From the NCBI GenBank assembly GCA_007127095.1, contig SKZY01000240.1, forward strand, positions 1 through 32,216: 32,216 nucleotides of DNA. Reading direction: 5' to 3'. The DNA is from Planctomycetaceae bacterium (lineage in GTDB: Bacteria; Planctomycetota; Planctomycetia; Pirellulales; Pirellulaceae). Numbering within the stretch: position 1 is the stretch's first letter; every line of letters begins with the position of its first letter. Of this stretch, positions 17,958-26,648 are shown piece by piece. Below the pieces are notes generated by a model, which worked only from the letters and a program-made list of their open reading frames with translations, made no database searches and was not told the origin of the DNA. The position numbers and the translations under genes are program-made.

Positions 17958-20900
17958 CTATTTCCAAAGCTCCGCCACATCACCCGCCAGCAGCGACAAC
18001 AGCGCATCGTCGTCGTCGTCACCGTCAGGGACGACCGCCGGCCCGGGCAATTCCGTCGGCTCGCCTGCCCCCGGACCTTCTCCCTCGGCATCACCATCGA
18101 AATCCGCAACGTGCCGCTTGGCGAGTAACTCGTTGAGCGCCGCGTAAGAATCGACCCGCACGATCCCGTCAGCGTTGGGCGTCAAGGCCGACAATTGCTC
18201 CATGTCGAGCGGAACTTCACCCCGGCGAGCCTTGGTGATGTGATTGATCACCATCAGGGCATCCAACGGCGTCACTACACCGTCGCCATTGACGTCGAAG
18301 AATTTTCGAACACCGTTCGCCGCCGCTTCTCCTTCAGCCGAATTCGACGATCGCAAACGGCTGATGTGGTTGATTACCAGCAGGGCATCCATCGGCGTCA
18401 CCAAGCCGTCGCCGTTGACATCGGCGGGCAAAATCCCATTCTGCAACCGCTCACCCTCGCCCGACCCACCACCGATAGTGACGGTCGTGACGTTGTAGCG
18501 GATCCGCGACACAGGCACCGCATCGGCCGGTTCGAACAACAGGGTATCGCGGAACGGCAACGCGTCGGCAGGGCTGCTGACCAGTCGCAATTCCCCACTG
18601 CCGATCGCATCGAAGAACAGGGTCGCCACCAGCACCGGTTGACCCGTCAGGGCCGGGTTGGGCGGCTGATTATTCGGATTGACGTTGGTCAGGAACGAAC
18701 CGAACTCATCGATGATACCGGGCCGATCGGCGACACCGAAGGCCCCGATTACCCCATACTCAGGTCCGAAAATCACGTCGAAATCGAATCCCCCGGGAAT
18801 CGTGTTCGACGGCATCACCAGGTCGGCATCGTAAAGGATATCCGCGAAGGCCGCGAAGACACCCAAGGGGCTGGCCGCCAGCGGCGATCGCAGGTCCTGA
18901 ACGATCATCTGGACCCCGAAGCGGGACCCGGTATTGACCCGCTCGATCGGATTTCCGTTGCCGTCGACTACCTGCAACGAGATGTCGACATCAAACGGCT
19001 TGTTGCCGACTGGGGCGGTATTCTGGGCTTCGATCGGGTCGCCGACAAACAAGGTCACTTCGGCGGTACTCCGAACCCCATCCGCCGTGACGATCCCGTA
19101 GGTGAAGCTGTCAAAACGATTCACTACCGAGTTGTCAGGCGTGTAGGCGATGAACCCATTGTCGATCGTAGCGACCCCCACGTTGGGCTGAGTCACCAGG
19201 AAGAACTCCGAAATCTCACCGGTCGGACCGAGCAGGTCATTGCTCAGGACGTCCAAGCGAGCGGTCGATCCACCACGGATCGGGTTGCCGAGCGAATCGC
19301 GACCGTCAGGAAACGCGTCATCGATCGCCGACGTAAACTCCATACCCGAAGGCGTGATCACCAACTCGGAAATCCCCAGCCGCAACTCGTTGACGGCTAA
19401 TGCCGTCATCCGATTGAAAACCGTCGTCTCGTTGATCGGGTCGTCAGCCGGATTGGCCGCGAAGACCGCGATCCCCGGAGCGATCGCCTGGAACCGGACC
19501 GAGAACAGCTCGATCGGACCTTCGTCTTCGGTCGGCGGTGTCAGACTGACACGCTGGGACCCAGCTTCGTCGATCACACCCGGCGTCGATGCGTCACCAC
19601 TCTGCAAGCCCGTCGCACCGCTCTGGAACTGATTCCCGAACCGGATGTCGAACCCGAGTGGATTGAGTGCATCGGGGAATACCGCTACCAATTCGTCGGT
19701 GTAGAGCAGGTCAAGAAAGGCGGAGAAAACCGCAGACCGGTTGAGCGGACTCCTCACATCCTCAACCGTTACGCGGGCCAAGAACTCATCACCCGCTTGC
19801 ACATTCGTGATCGGTTGATTGTTGACGACATCGAAAAACTCGATCTCAAACCCGACGACATCGTCAAGCCGAGCCCCCGGCAGAAGATTGACCGTCGCCG
19901 TCGCCGAGCTGATGTTTCCGGCCGCGTCGCTGATCGTGTAGATGAACTCTTCGGTGCCAGCGAAACCAGGTCGCGGCGTGTAGCGAACCGATTGATTGCC
20001 ACCGGCGAGCGATGTCGTGCCACCCTGCGACCCGGGCGTCACCGAAATGATCGTCAAGCCGCCGAAACTGCTCGGTAGGTCGTTGTCCAACACATTCAGC
20101 GCAATGTTGTTCGAGCCTTGAGCGACTTCGAAGGTGTCGTCCAACGCGATCGGTACATCACTTTGGAAGGTCACGTTGACCGTCACCGTGGCGGTTACCG
20201 ACGGACCGACCTCGGGAGTCACCGTGTAGGTGAATCGATCCTGACCGACAAAGCCCGTCGGCGGGGTGTAGAACACCATCCGGCGATCGGGTGAAATCGT
20301 TACCTGGCCGCGGGTCGAGAACGCGAAACGGTCGACATTCGTAATCGATAACCGATTCTCAGGCGTCTCAAAGTCGTTCGCCAAAACGTCGATCGGATTG
20401 GCCGAACTGTTGCGGGATACCGTCGCCTGATCATCGTTGGCGACATTGGCCTGAGGTTGCACGGTGAAGCGATGGTCCTCAACCTCGCCGCTGGCGGCGA
20501 AACCGCCGATTCCCAAGCCCGGCGTCAGACTGTAACGCCAACGCGTGAACAGGTTACCCGGATCGACACCTGTCGGCACCGCGATCTCAACCTGGTTCGT
20601 GCCGGCGGGCAGCACCACGTCACGCAAAACCTGCTCACCGGGCCCCGTGAATGTCCCGTCCTGGTTGAAGTCGAACCAAGCTTGCAGATATCCGGTTTGC
20701 CCGGTGGTGTTGTTGATCACAACCTCGAACGTCGCTGTCGCGCCGGGAGCCAACGGCGTCAACAACCGGACGCCGTCATCGTTGTCGGCATCTGCCAGCG
20801 GTGACGGTTGACCGTCAGGCTCCGCATCGACCTGGAGCCCTAAGCTCAATCCGTCGATAATGCCATGCCGCGGGCCATCGCTGGCCAGCAGCGTGCGGTA

Positions 20901-23075
20901 ACTGTCGGGCGCATCGCCGAAATCCAAGAAGGGACGATTGCCGAAATCGAGCCCGACCGGCGGGTTGATCCCGTCGTAATTGACTGTGTAGAAGCCGCCG
21001 GCAGGAGCGGTGGCCTGAAATCCTGCTCCGACAACCTGGCGAACCTGGTAGGTCCCGGCCGGAAGACCCTGAAAATTGAGTGTGTAATTTCCGTTGGCGT
21101 CGGTCACGGCGCGTGGTTCGCCGATGTCGACTCGGCCGTCTCTGTCGAGGTCGATGTAGACCACGGAGCCGGCGATGCCGGCTTCACCCGGGTCGGCAAA
21201 GCCATTGCCGTTGACGTCCGCAAACTTGCGGCCGGTGAACTCGGTCGAAGGCCGATTGATCCCGAAATCGACATTACTGGCGCCACCGCTGACTGTTCGC
21301 GAAGCGGGGGTGGTGGCGATGAAGCCGTCCGGCAAAACGACCGATATGCGATTGTTGCCGGACGCTACCGGAAGGCTGTAAGAACCGTTCGCCGCCGTCG
21401 TGGTCGAGATCTCGCCGGGATCAAGCACCCCGTTTCCATTGGCATCGACGAATACGGTAATCCCGCCAAGCCCCGGCTCGCCGGTGGCAGCCCGATTACC
21501 GTCACGATTGACGTCATTGAAGACCGTACCGGTCAGGTTCGTCCCCCGAGTCCCTGTCGCCAACCCCCAAGCCAAACTCGCGGTGACCCGCTGAAATCCG
21601 CGTAATCCCTCGATCGGGTTGAACCGGTCGGCCTCGGGGAAGCCGGTCCGACGACCCCGCTGATTGCGGAAAATCCCTTCGGGGAAGGCGGCCGTGACGT
21701 CCAGTTCGTAATCGTCGATCAATTCGACGTTGGCGTCGATGAGCGAGGGAATATTGCCGGCGCGGTCGGTATGCCAGATGCCGAAACTGTGCGCCAATTC
21801 GTGGGAAATCGTCAGCGCGATCCCCTGCGCGGCAATCTGCAAGCGATTCGCCGAAAACTCGTCAAAATCGATATCCAACGCGTCCTGACCGACCGCATCG
21901 AGCAGCGTCAGCACGAAACCGCTGGGGTCGAAGTTGCCGACGTCGATCGATTGGGCGATGCCGTAGAGGCCTTCGTCGAAAAACACATCCTCCGCGGTGC
22001 CGCCGACGAAGACTCGGGTCGTGAAGGGGTCGTTGAAGGAGGGCGACGCGTGATCGCGACTGTTCAGAATCCGGACCCCAAATTCACCCGGAACACCGCT
22101 CTCGTTGAAATTCCCGTTGCCACCGGTCAGCGGCATCCAGTGATTGAAGTGGTAATCGACCCGATCGAGAATGTCGTCGATCAGGGTGTTGAAAATCCCT
22201 TCGTTCTCAGGTGTTAAGACGATCGGTAAGTCGTCAAAGCCGAGACTGTTGAGAGATTCGACCAGACTCGGGATCTGTATCGTCCCCGGGACCGGTTCGT
22301 CCAATTGCGCAAATGCCGGGAACAACGAGGTCGGGAAGATCCCGCCGTCAAAATCGAGGAAAATCGTCTGCTGGGTACCGATCGGCGCGCTTTCCATCAC
22401 CGGGCGATAAACCCGCAAGCCGAGCGTGTAGGCGGTGCTCGCAAAACCGCCCTGATTGCCGGGGCCACCGCCAGCGACACGAATATAATAAGTGCCGTCT
22501 TGAGGGACGATCTGCGCCGCCACGGCATTGCCGAGCGTTTGCAGTGGTGATGTGGCCGGGTAGCCGGCGATCTCTCCCATGTTTTGGGTCGTGCCGAACC
22601 ACTGCTGGCCGTTCGAGTAGAGTACATCGATGCGGCCGGCCGCACCGGTCCCGGCGACATCCAGGATATCGCCCGCACGCAGATTGACCCGATAAAAGTC
22701 GATGTCCTCAAACTGGGTGCCGTTGATCGGTCCGGTCTGTAACTGCGGCAAATTGCCGCGGACGTCGATCGTATGCTGCTGGCCCTGCCCGGTCCCGAGC
22801 GGCAGAAACTCAGCCGTTTGCAGCGTATCGTTCAGCCCTCGACCGGTGGCTGCCTCCCGCTCTTGAAACTGGAACGCGGTCACACTGCCGACGTTCCGCG
22901 GCGCGACGTTGTCGATCACGCCGAACTCGTTATTGAATCCGGGACCGCCCGAGCCGATCGCGGCCGCCAATAATTGGCGACTCTCCAGATTTTCCATCGT
23001 TAAACGACGGTTGCGTGGACCTGCTGAGACTCGGCGGTGGGGCCGTGACTTGGTTTGCGGGGTGCCTCGATTCAC
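17958..23075 (-). CDS. Giant multidomain surface protein: LEPR-XLL N-terminus, metzincin motif, SdrD-B-like, GEVED, cadherin-like, cohesin-like and dockerin segments
   Basis: This is a predicted exported protein of 1,705 residues. A basic N-terminus ends in NLESRQLLAA (about 29-38), the planctomycete LEPR-XLL motif, in place of a classical signal peptide. Next come a PPC-like beta domain (about 85-222), a region with HELAHSFGIWH (about 425-435), which is the full HExxHxxGxxH zinc motif of metzincin proteases, two SdrD-B-like segments rich in DxNxDGxxDPGE (about 510-710), a GEVED-like domain (about 716-872), cadherin-like VLxND segments (about 878-1065, another about 1253-1345), two cohesin-like repeats (about 1074-1240 and 1360-1535) and two dockerin calcium loops (about 1552-1613). 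The tail is acidic. GTG at 23075 is preferred over TTG at 23081 because GGAA lies 8 bases before it; a later ATG at 22997 would remove the basic residues. It is first in the 6.5-23 kb block. Protease activity is inferred from the motif only. Confidence 0.9.
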   Translation of the reverse strand: MNRGTPQTKSRPHRRVSAGPRNRRLTMENLESRQLLAAAIGSGGPGFNNEFGVIDNVAPRNVGSVTAFQFQEREAATGRGLNDTLQTAEFLPLGTGQGQQHTIDVRGNLPQLQTGPINGTQFEDIDFYRVNLRAGDILDVAGTGAAGRIDVLYSNGQQWFGTTQNMGEIAGYPATSPLQTLGNAVAAQIVPQDGTYYIRVAGGGPGNQGGFASTAYTLGLRVYRPVMESAPIGTQQTIFLDFDGGIFPTSLFPAFAQLDEPVPGTIQIPSLVESLNSLGFDDLPIVLTPENEGIFNTLIDDILDRVDYHFNHWMPLTGGNGNFNESGVPGEFGVRILNSRDHASPSFNDPFTTRVFVGGTAEDVFFDEGLYGIAQSIDVGNFDPSGFVLTLLDAVGQDALDIDFDEFSANRLQIAAQGIALTISHELAHSFGIWHTDRAGNIPSLIDANVELIDDYELDVTAAFPEGIFRNQRGRRTGFPEADRFNPIEGLRGFQRVTASLAWGLATGTRGTNLTGTVFNDVNRDGNRAATGEPGLGGITVFVDANGNGVLDPGEISTTTAANGSYSLPVASGNNRISVVLPDGFIATTPASRTVSGGASNVDFGINRPSTEFTGRKFADVNGNGFADPGEAGIAGSVVYIDLDRDGRVDIGEPRAVTDANGNYTLNFQGLPAGTYQVRQVVGAGFQATAPAGGFYTVNYDGINPPVGLDFGNRPFLDFGDAPDSYRTLLASDGPRHGIIDGLSLGLQVDAEPDGQPSPLADADNDDGVRLLTPLAPGATATFEVVINNTTGQTGYLQAWFDFNQDGTFTGPGEQVLRDVVLPAGTNQVEIAVPTGVDPGNLFTRWRYSLTPGLGIGGFAASGEVEDHRFTVQPQANVANDDQATVSRNSSANPIDVLANDFETPENRLSITNVDRFAFSTRGQVTISPDRRMVFYTPPTGFVGQDRFTYTVTPEVGPSVTATVTVNVTFQSDVPIALDDTFEVAQGSNNIALNVLDNDLPSSFGGLTIISVTPGSQGGTTSLAGGNQSVRYTPRPGFAGTEEFIYTISDAAGNISSATATVNLLPGARLDDVVGFEIEFFDVVNNQPITNVQAGDEFLARVTVEDVRSPLNRSAVFSAFLDLLYTDELVAVFPDALNPLGFDIRFGNQFQSGATGLQSGDASTPGVIDEAGSQRVSLTPPTEDEGPIELFSVRFQAIAPGIAVFAANPADDPINETTVFNRMTALAVNELRLGISELVITPSGMEFTSAIDDAFPDGRDSLGNPIRGGSTARLDVLSNDLLGPTGEISEFFLVTQPNVGVATIDNGFIAYTPDNSVVNRFDSFTYGIVTADGVRSTAEVTLFVGDPIEAQNTAPVGNKPFDVDISLQVVDGNGNPIERVNTGSRFGVQMIVQDLRSPLAASPLGVFAAFADILYDADLVMPSNTIPGGFDFDVIFGPEYGVIGAFGVADRPGIIDEFGSFLTNVNPNNQPPNPALTGQPVLVATLFFDAIGSGELRLVSSPADALPFRDTLLFEPADAVPVSRIRYNVTTVTIGGGSGEGERLQNGILPADVNGDGLVTPMDALLVINHISRLRSSNSAEGEAAANGVRKFFDVNGDGVVTPLDALMVINHITKARRGEVPLDMEQLSALTPNADGIVRVDSYAALNELLAKRHVADFDGDAEGEGPGAGEPTELPGPAVVPDGDDDDDALLSLLAGDVAELWK
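18235..18422 (-). repeat. Duplicated dockerin-coding repeat, two copies of about 62 bp
   Basis: Bases 18361-18422 and 18235-18296 match at about 84% of positions by eye. They encode the two calcium-loop repeats DVNGDGLVTPMDALLVINHI and DVNGDGVVTPLDALMVINHI near the C-terminus of the giant surface protein. The high DNA identity suggests recent duplication or gene conversion between the halves. Confidence 0.75.
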
Positions 23076-23274
23076 GATCAATATTCCGAAAGGGCCAGCG
23101 GTCGATAGCGCAATGAGAAAAGCGGTAGGGCGTTCGTCTTCACCTCGTGACGTCGGGCCAGCTCCGACTCCCCCTCGTCACGCACGTCGACCGGCCGCCT
23201 GATCTGACCACGTTTAGCGGTCACAGGCTGACAAGTCTCGGTAATTTACGATGTTTTGATGATAGACGTCGTCG

Positions 23275-23302
23275 ATTCTAGTTGGACGGATACCCCTGTC
23301 AA
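23275..23302 (-). promoter_or_regulatory. Strong predicted sigma70-type promoter of the surface protein block
   Basis: On the minus strand a perfect -35 TTGACA (23302-23297) is followed after 16 bp by TAGAAT (23280-23275), a 5 of 6 match to the -10. Transcription would start near 23268 and give a leader of about 190 bases. It is the best promoter match I found in the window and points at the four-gene block ending at 6511. Confidence 0.6.
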
Positions 23303-23401
23303 CGAAACGCCCTTCTTAGGACGCGCAGTCGTGAATTAAGTTCCCACGGTCGCGGTCCACCCGGAGCGGATTCCGGTAAACGTCTCGTCGATGTGAACGC
23401 G

Positions 23402-23428
23402 GAAAGCCGGGGACAAGCCCCGGCTTTC
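23402..23428. terminator. Perfect 11-bp hairpin downstream of the BBP7-type gene
   Basis: The arms GAAAGCCGGGG (23402-23412) and CCCCGGCTTTC (23418-23428) pair perfectly around a 5-base loop. The T-rich side (GCCTTTT) follows on the + strand, whereas the gene that ends nearby, at 23470, is on the minus strand. It may act as a U-tract-less terminator or RNA 3' stabiliser for that gene, or as a bidirectional barrier shielding the surface protein promoter. Confidence 0.6.
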
Positions 23429-23469
23429 GCCTTTTCTCTGCTGTTGCTATCGGCTCTGCGGGCCCGAAA

Positions 23470-24963
23470 CTACCAGACGTATTCCAGACCGAGCGAAAAC
23501 CCACTAACCGTTAAAGACCGAGTCTCGATCGACGAGACCGCCAAAGGTCCCGGGTTCCCACTCAGGTTGGATAGGGCGACGGCATCGGCGAGCGACGTGT
23601 CGAACCCGTGACCGATCTCGTCGACGTGCAGCACATAGCACTGCCCCTTGAGCGTCCACGAGTGGCTCAGCCGATACAATACCGTCGCTTCCAACTCCGA
23701 CATCCATGCCGTCCGGCTGATATGGTCCGCCAACGTGTCGGCACCCGACGAGGCCAATGAGGATGCCGATACACTCGAATAGCGGTTGATCCGATTGCCC
23801 ATTGGCCCCCCCTTCGCCCCGAATCCGAGGTTGACGCCGGGGATCACGTTCCACCACAGGTCGCCGCCGATCTGTGCCCCGACCATCTCGTTCTGCATGC
23901 CGTTGCCGAAGTTAAAAAAGCCGGTGTCGCCGCTGGCCGCATACTCGAATCCGCTGTCGAAGCGGAGATACCGAATGCCGCCGAGCCAAGACCCTTGAAA
24001 CCGGCCGTAAGGTCCGACGGTCCGGCGACGATAATTGACTTCACCACTGTGCAGCGATGCCGTGGTCGAAGCCGACTGCAGGTTCGAGCGGTCCGAATCG
24101 TCGAAGCCCGGATTGGTCGGACCGCCCGGGTTTTGACCGAAGTCCGAGAGGAACGAGAAGAGGTCGCCGTCGCCGCTCACCGAAGCCGAATCCTTCCATT
24201 GGTTACCTCCCAAGTAGGTCACTTCGATGTTCCCGCCAGGCCCGACGATGAACGCTCCCGAGATTCGTCCACCGGCTCGCATGCTGTTGTCATCCCCGCT
24301 GTTGGCTAACAGCACCGGGGTGCCGTCGACCCCGCGAGTGGTCAGGACTTGCGATCCCGAACCACCACCGAGTTCCAGGAACATCACGTCGAAGGAGAGG
24401 TCAAACCAACGCTGGGCCGACAAGCCGGCGTCGCCATAAGGGAGCAAGCCACGCAACGCCCCGAGAACGTAGCCGCGACCGACCGATTGACAGATGCCGC
24501 AACCGTCGCCTCGACAGAACAGGCACAATCGGTGCAGGCCGCAACCTCCACCGCCCAGCAGCCTCGACCCACAACCCCCAGGTCCACAGCCGCATCCTTC
24601 CGGCCCACAGGCCCCAAGACCATTGGCACCTGGACCACAGCCGTAGGGACCGCAGTTGCCGTCACAACCGCCGTAGGGCGACTCGCATCCGTAGCCGGCT
24701 GGCGGCATCCCGCCGGTCAGTCTCGAGCCGATCGGCCCGTTGCCGAAAAAGCCGGCCTGCTCGACGGCCTGAAAATAGGCGTCGGGATTCGGCATTCCTG
24801 CCGGGGCGACGAACCCGCTCGCCTCGTAATCGGGCTCGAAGTAGGCCTGTTGGACCGGGCCGGCTGCCAGCACCAGGTTTTGCCCAGTCATCATCCCGGT
24901 GACAGACACCAACGCGACCAGGCAGCCCCAGATTACCCGCGTAAAGTGCATTCGTTTGGTCAT
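23470..24963 (-). CDS. BBP7-type outer-membrane beta-barrel protein with Cys/Gly-rich segment
   Basis: BBP7 proteins are predicted outer-membrane barrels largely confined to planctomycetes; their roles are unknown. This 497-residue member starts with a signal peptide (hydrophobic about 10-33, ending LVLAAG). A Gly-rich region at about 90-160 contains 13 cysteines, ending in a CxxC-x4-CxxC arrangement at 147-158. From about residue 185 the sequence alternates as barrel strands (RWFDLSFDVMFLELGGG, GAFIVGPGGNIEVTYLGG, GIRYLRFDSGFEYAAS). It ends GFSLGLEYVW, the terminal aromatic expected of an outer-membrane barrel. The ATG at 24963 gives a normal signal peptide. It appears to be a single-gene unit between the surface protein promoter and recQ. 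Family assignment is by overall pattern, as I cannot run a profile. Confidence 0.82.
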   Translation of the reverse strand: MTKRMHFTRVIWGCLVALVSVTGMMTGQNLVLAAGPVQQAYFEPDYEASGFVAPAGMPNPDAYFQAVEQAGFFGNGPIGSRLTGGMPPAGYGCESPYGGCDGNCGPYGCGPGANGLGACGPEGCGCGPGGCGSRLLGGGGCGLHRLCLFCRGDGCGICQSVGRGYVLGALRGLLPYGDAGLSAQRWFDLSFDVMFLELGGGSGSQVLTTRGVDGTPVLLANSGDDNSMRAGGRISGAFIVGPGGNIEVTYLGGNQWKDSASVSGDGDLFSFLSDFGQNPGGPTNPGFDDSDRSNLQSASTTASLHSGEVNYRRRTVGPYGRFQGSWLGGIRYLRFDSGFEYAASGDTGFFNFGNGMQNEMVGAQIGGDLWWNVIPGVNLGFGAKGGPMGNRINRYSSVSASSLASSGADTLADHISRTAWMSELEATVLYRLSHSWTLKGQCYVLHVDEIGHGFDTSLADAVALSNLSGNPGPLAVSSIETRSLTVSGFSLGLEYVW

Positions 24964-25157
24964 GGCGTCGTCCAGAAATTCGTTTAGCGTCAGCTTGTTG
25001 GTCTGAGTGATCCGATCGCGAACCCGCCCCGAGAAGGCCTCGGTACCGCTGTGAGTGGTCGAGCCGCGCGGGCGAAATAATCGCTTCCGTCGGACTTATC
25101 GGCACAACAGGTACCCGGGGTTTGATGATTCCTGATAGTCGGACCAGGAAAACTTTG

Positions 25158-25180
25158 CCTGTTGTCGCGGCAACAGCAGG
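25158..25180 (-). terminator. Possible terminator after the RecQ-like gene
   Basis: On the minus strand CTGTTG, a 6-base loop and CAACAG form a stem just downstream of the RecQ-like stop at 25187, followed by GCAAAGTTTTCC with only a weak T run. It would separate recQ from the BBP7-type gene, whose leader lies in 24964-25157. Confidence 0.35.
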
Positions 25181-25186
25181 CGCGGA

Positions 25187-26620
25187 TCATTCCGCCAAAA
25201 AATACCGATTCAGATAAGCCTGACGATCACCCGTTTCACGGGCCAAGCCGACCAGGGCCTGCAACCGCTTTTGATCCCGCAACTTCTTTTCGCCCAGTTC
25301 GGTGTCGTCCAGGAAACGCCGGTCGAGCGGGCGCCGCAGTTCGAAGCATGCGGGTGGCCGCGGCCCGGCGACGACCCCGTAACGGTCGAGCATCGCGATC
25401 GCCGTCGCCAATCGGTGATCGTGGCGACTGAGCCGTTGCAAGCGGGCGTTCAGCCAATCTAAACCGAATGCCCGGCACTGCTCGCCCCGCTCGCTGAGGT
25501 AGTGATGCAGGGCCGAATAATAGGCCGCGTCGGGATTTCGCCAGGCGATAAACTGCATCTGCGTCATCAGATCGGCCTGGTCGTACAACCAGCGACAGAG
25601 ACTCGGCCGGCCGTCGCGGCCGGCTCGGCCGATTTCCTGATAGTACGATTCGACCGACCCTGGCGTCTCGGCGTGCATGATCACCCGAATGTCGCGTTTA
25701 TCGATCCCCATCCCGAAAGCGTTGGTCGCCAGGACGAGCGACGCTTCGTCGCTCATGAAAGCCTGCTGAATCTGACGACGCTGCTGGCGCGGGAGATCAC
25801 CGTGATAGCAGAGATGAGCCTTACAAGCCGTCCGCAATCGCTCGCTAAACGCCTCCAACGTTTTAATCAACGAGAAATAGATTATTACGCTGCCGTCGGC
25901 ATAATCGCGGTCGGCCAGCGTCCGTTCGATCCACTCCCATTTGTCGCTATCACCCCAGACCTCCCGGACATCGATCTGGAGATTGGGGCGATCGATTCCC
26001 TCGTGAAACCGCCGAACTTGTGAACTGTCCAGACCGAGTTGCGCGATGATGTCGCGCTGACAAGCGGGGGTCGCCGTCGCGGTGAGCGCCAATGTCGGCG
26101 GCCGCCCGAGACGCTCGCGGATTTCCGCCAACCGGGTGTAGTCGGGGCGAAAGTCGTGTCCCCATTCGCTGACGCAGTGGGCCTCATCGACCGCCAACAA
26201 TCGGACCCGGCGGGTCGCGATCGCTTCGCAAAAAGCCTCTTTGCGAAACCGTTCGGGGGTTACATAAAGAATCGCGAAATCGCCCCGAGCAATCGCTGCG
26301 TAACGCTCCAGTCGATCCTTGCGCGACAACGACGAATTGATGAAGGTTGCGTCGATTCCGCGACCGCGGAGCGAGTCGACCTGGTCCTGCATCAGCGCGA
26401 TCAACGGCGAGAGGACCAACACCAGATCGCCGGGCGCGGCGGTCACCGCTGGTAATTGATAGCAGAGCGACTTACCGCTGCCAGTCGGTGCGATCAATAA
26501 CGCGTGACCGCCATCGAGCAGGTGAGCGATCACCTCCGCCTGACAGCCTTGAAAAGTGGCAAAGCCGAAATGCCGTCGTAATGCCTGCTCCAGCCTCGGT
26601 AGCCCGCTCGGTTCACCCAT
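25187..26620 (-). CDS. RecQ-like ATP-dependent DNA helicase, short form without the zinc cluster
   Basis: RecQ helicases are 3'-5' superfamily 2 helicases acting in recombination and fork repair. The 477-residue protein has motif 0 (FATFQGCQAEVI), Walker A PTGSGKS (45-51), DEAH (145-148), the aromatic-rich loop WGHDFRPDY (153-161), TATAT motif III near 180, LATNAFGMGIDK (about 298-308) and motif VI QEIGRAGRDG (328-337). It differs from E. coli RecQ (about 610 residues) in lacking HRDC. After the helicase core, where the CxxCDxC zinc cluster is expected, there is only an isolated Cys (382), and the C-terminal part is short. It may therefore bind DNA differently. The ATG at 26620 follows cysE by 28 bases with GGAT upstream, so the two genes are probably cotranscribed. 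Confidence 0.92.
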   Translation of the reverse strand: MGEPSGLPRLEQALRRHFGFATFQGCQAEVIAHLLDGGHALLIAPTGSGKSLCYQLPAVTAAPGDLVLVLSPLIALMQDQVDSLRGRGIDATFINSSLSRKDRLERYAAIARGDFAILYVTPERFRKEAFCEAIATRRVRLLAVDEAHCVSEWGHDFRPDYTRLAEIRERLGRPPTLALTATATPACQRDIIAQLGLDSSQVRRFHEGIDRPNLQIDVREVWGDSDKWEWIERTLADRDYADGSVIIYFSLIKTLEAFSERLRTACKAHLCYHGDLPRQQRRQIQQAFMSDEASLVLATNAFGMGIDKRDIRVIMHAETPGSVESYYQEIGRAGRDGRPSLCRWLYDQADLMTQMQFIAWRNPDAAYYSALHHYLSERGEQCRAFGLDWLNARLQRLSRHDHRLATAIAMLDRYGVVAGPRPPACFELRRPLDRRFLDDTELGEKKLRDQKRLQALVGLARETGDRQAYLNRYFLAE

Positions 26621-26648
26621 GGCTATCCAATCGGTTCACCTGAGGCTG

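Larger units (their letters stand above)
23076..23469. other. Intergenic region between the surface protein and BBP7-type genes
   Basis: No gene is supported in these roughly 390 bases. They hold the promoter-like site of the surface protein gene (23275-23302, minus strand), a leader of about 190 bases between it and the start codon, and a perfect hairpin at 23402-23428 after the end of the BBP7-type gene. Confidence 0.6.

Noticed and set aside
17882-17960. Possible stop-codon readthrough joining the surface protein to the 236-residue protein
   Set aside because: The two are in the same frame with no stop between TAG and the next start, but the acidic end of the surface protein looks natural and the downstream protein is soluble and unlike it.
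18195-19400. 401-residue open frame on the + strand
   Set aside because: It is antisense to the giant surface protein, has no recognisable domain, and is typical of a shadow frame in GC-rich DNA. The same applies to + strand frames at 20865-21605, 6343-7248, 24349-24987 and 26793-27593.
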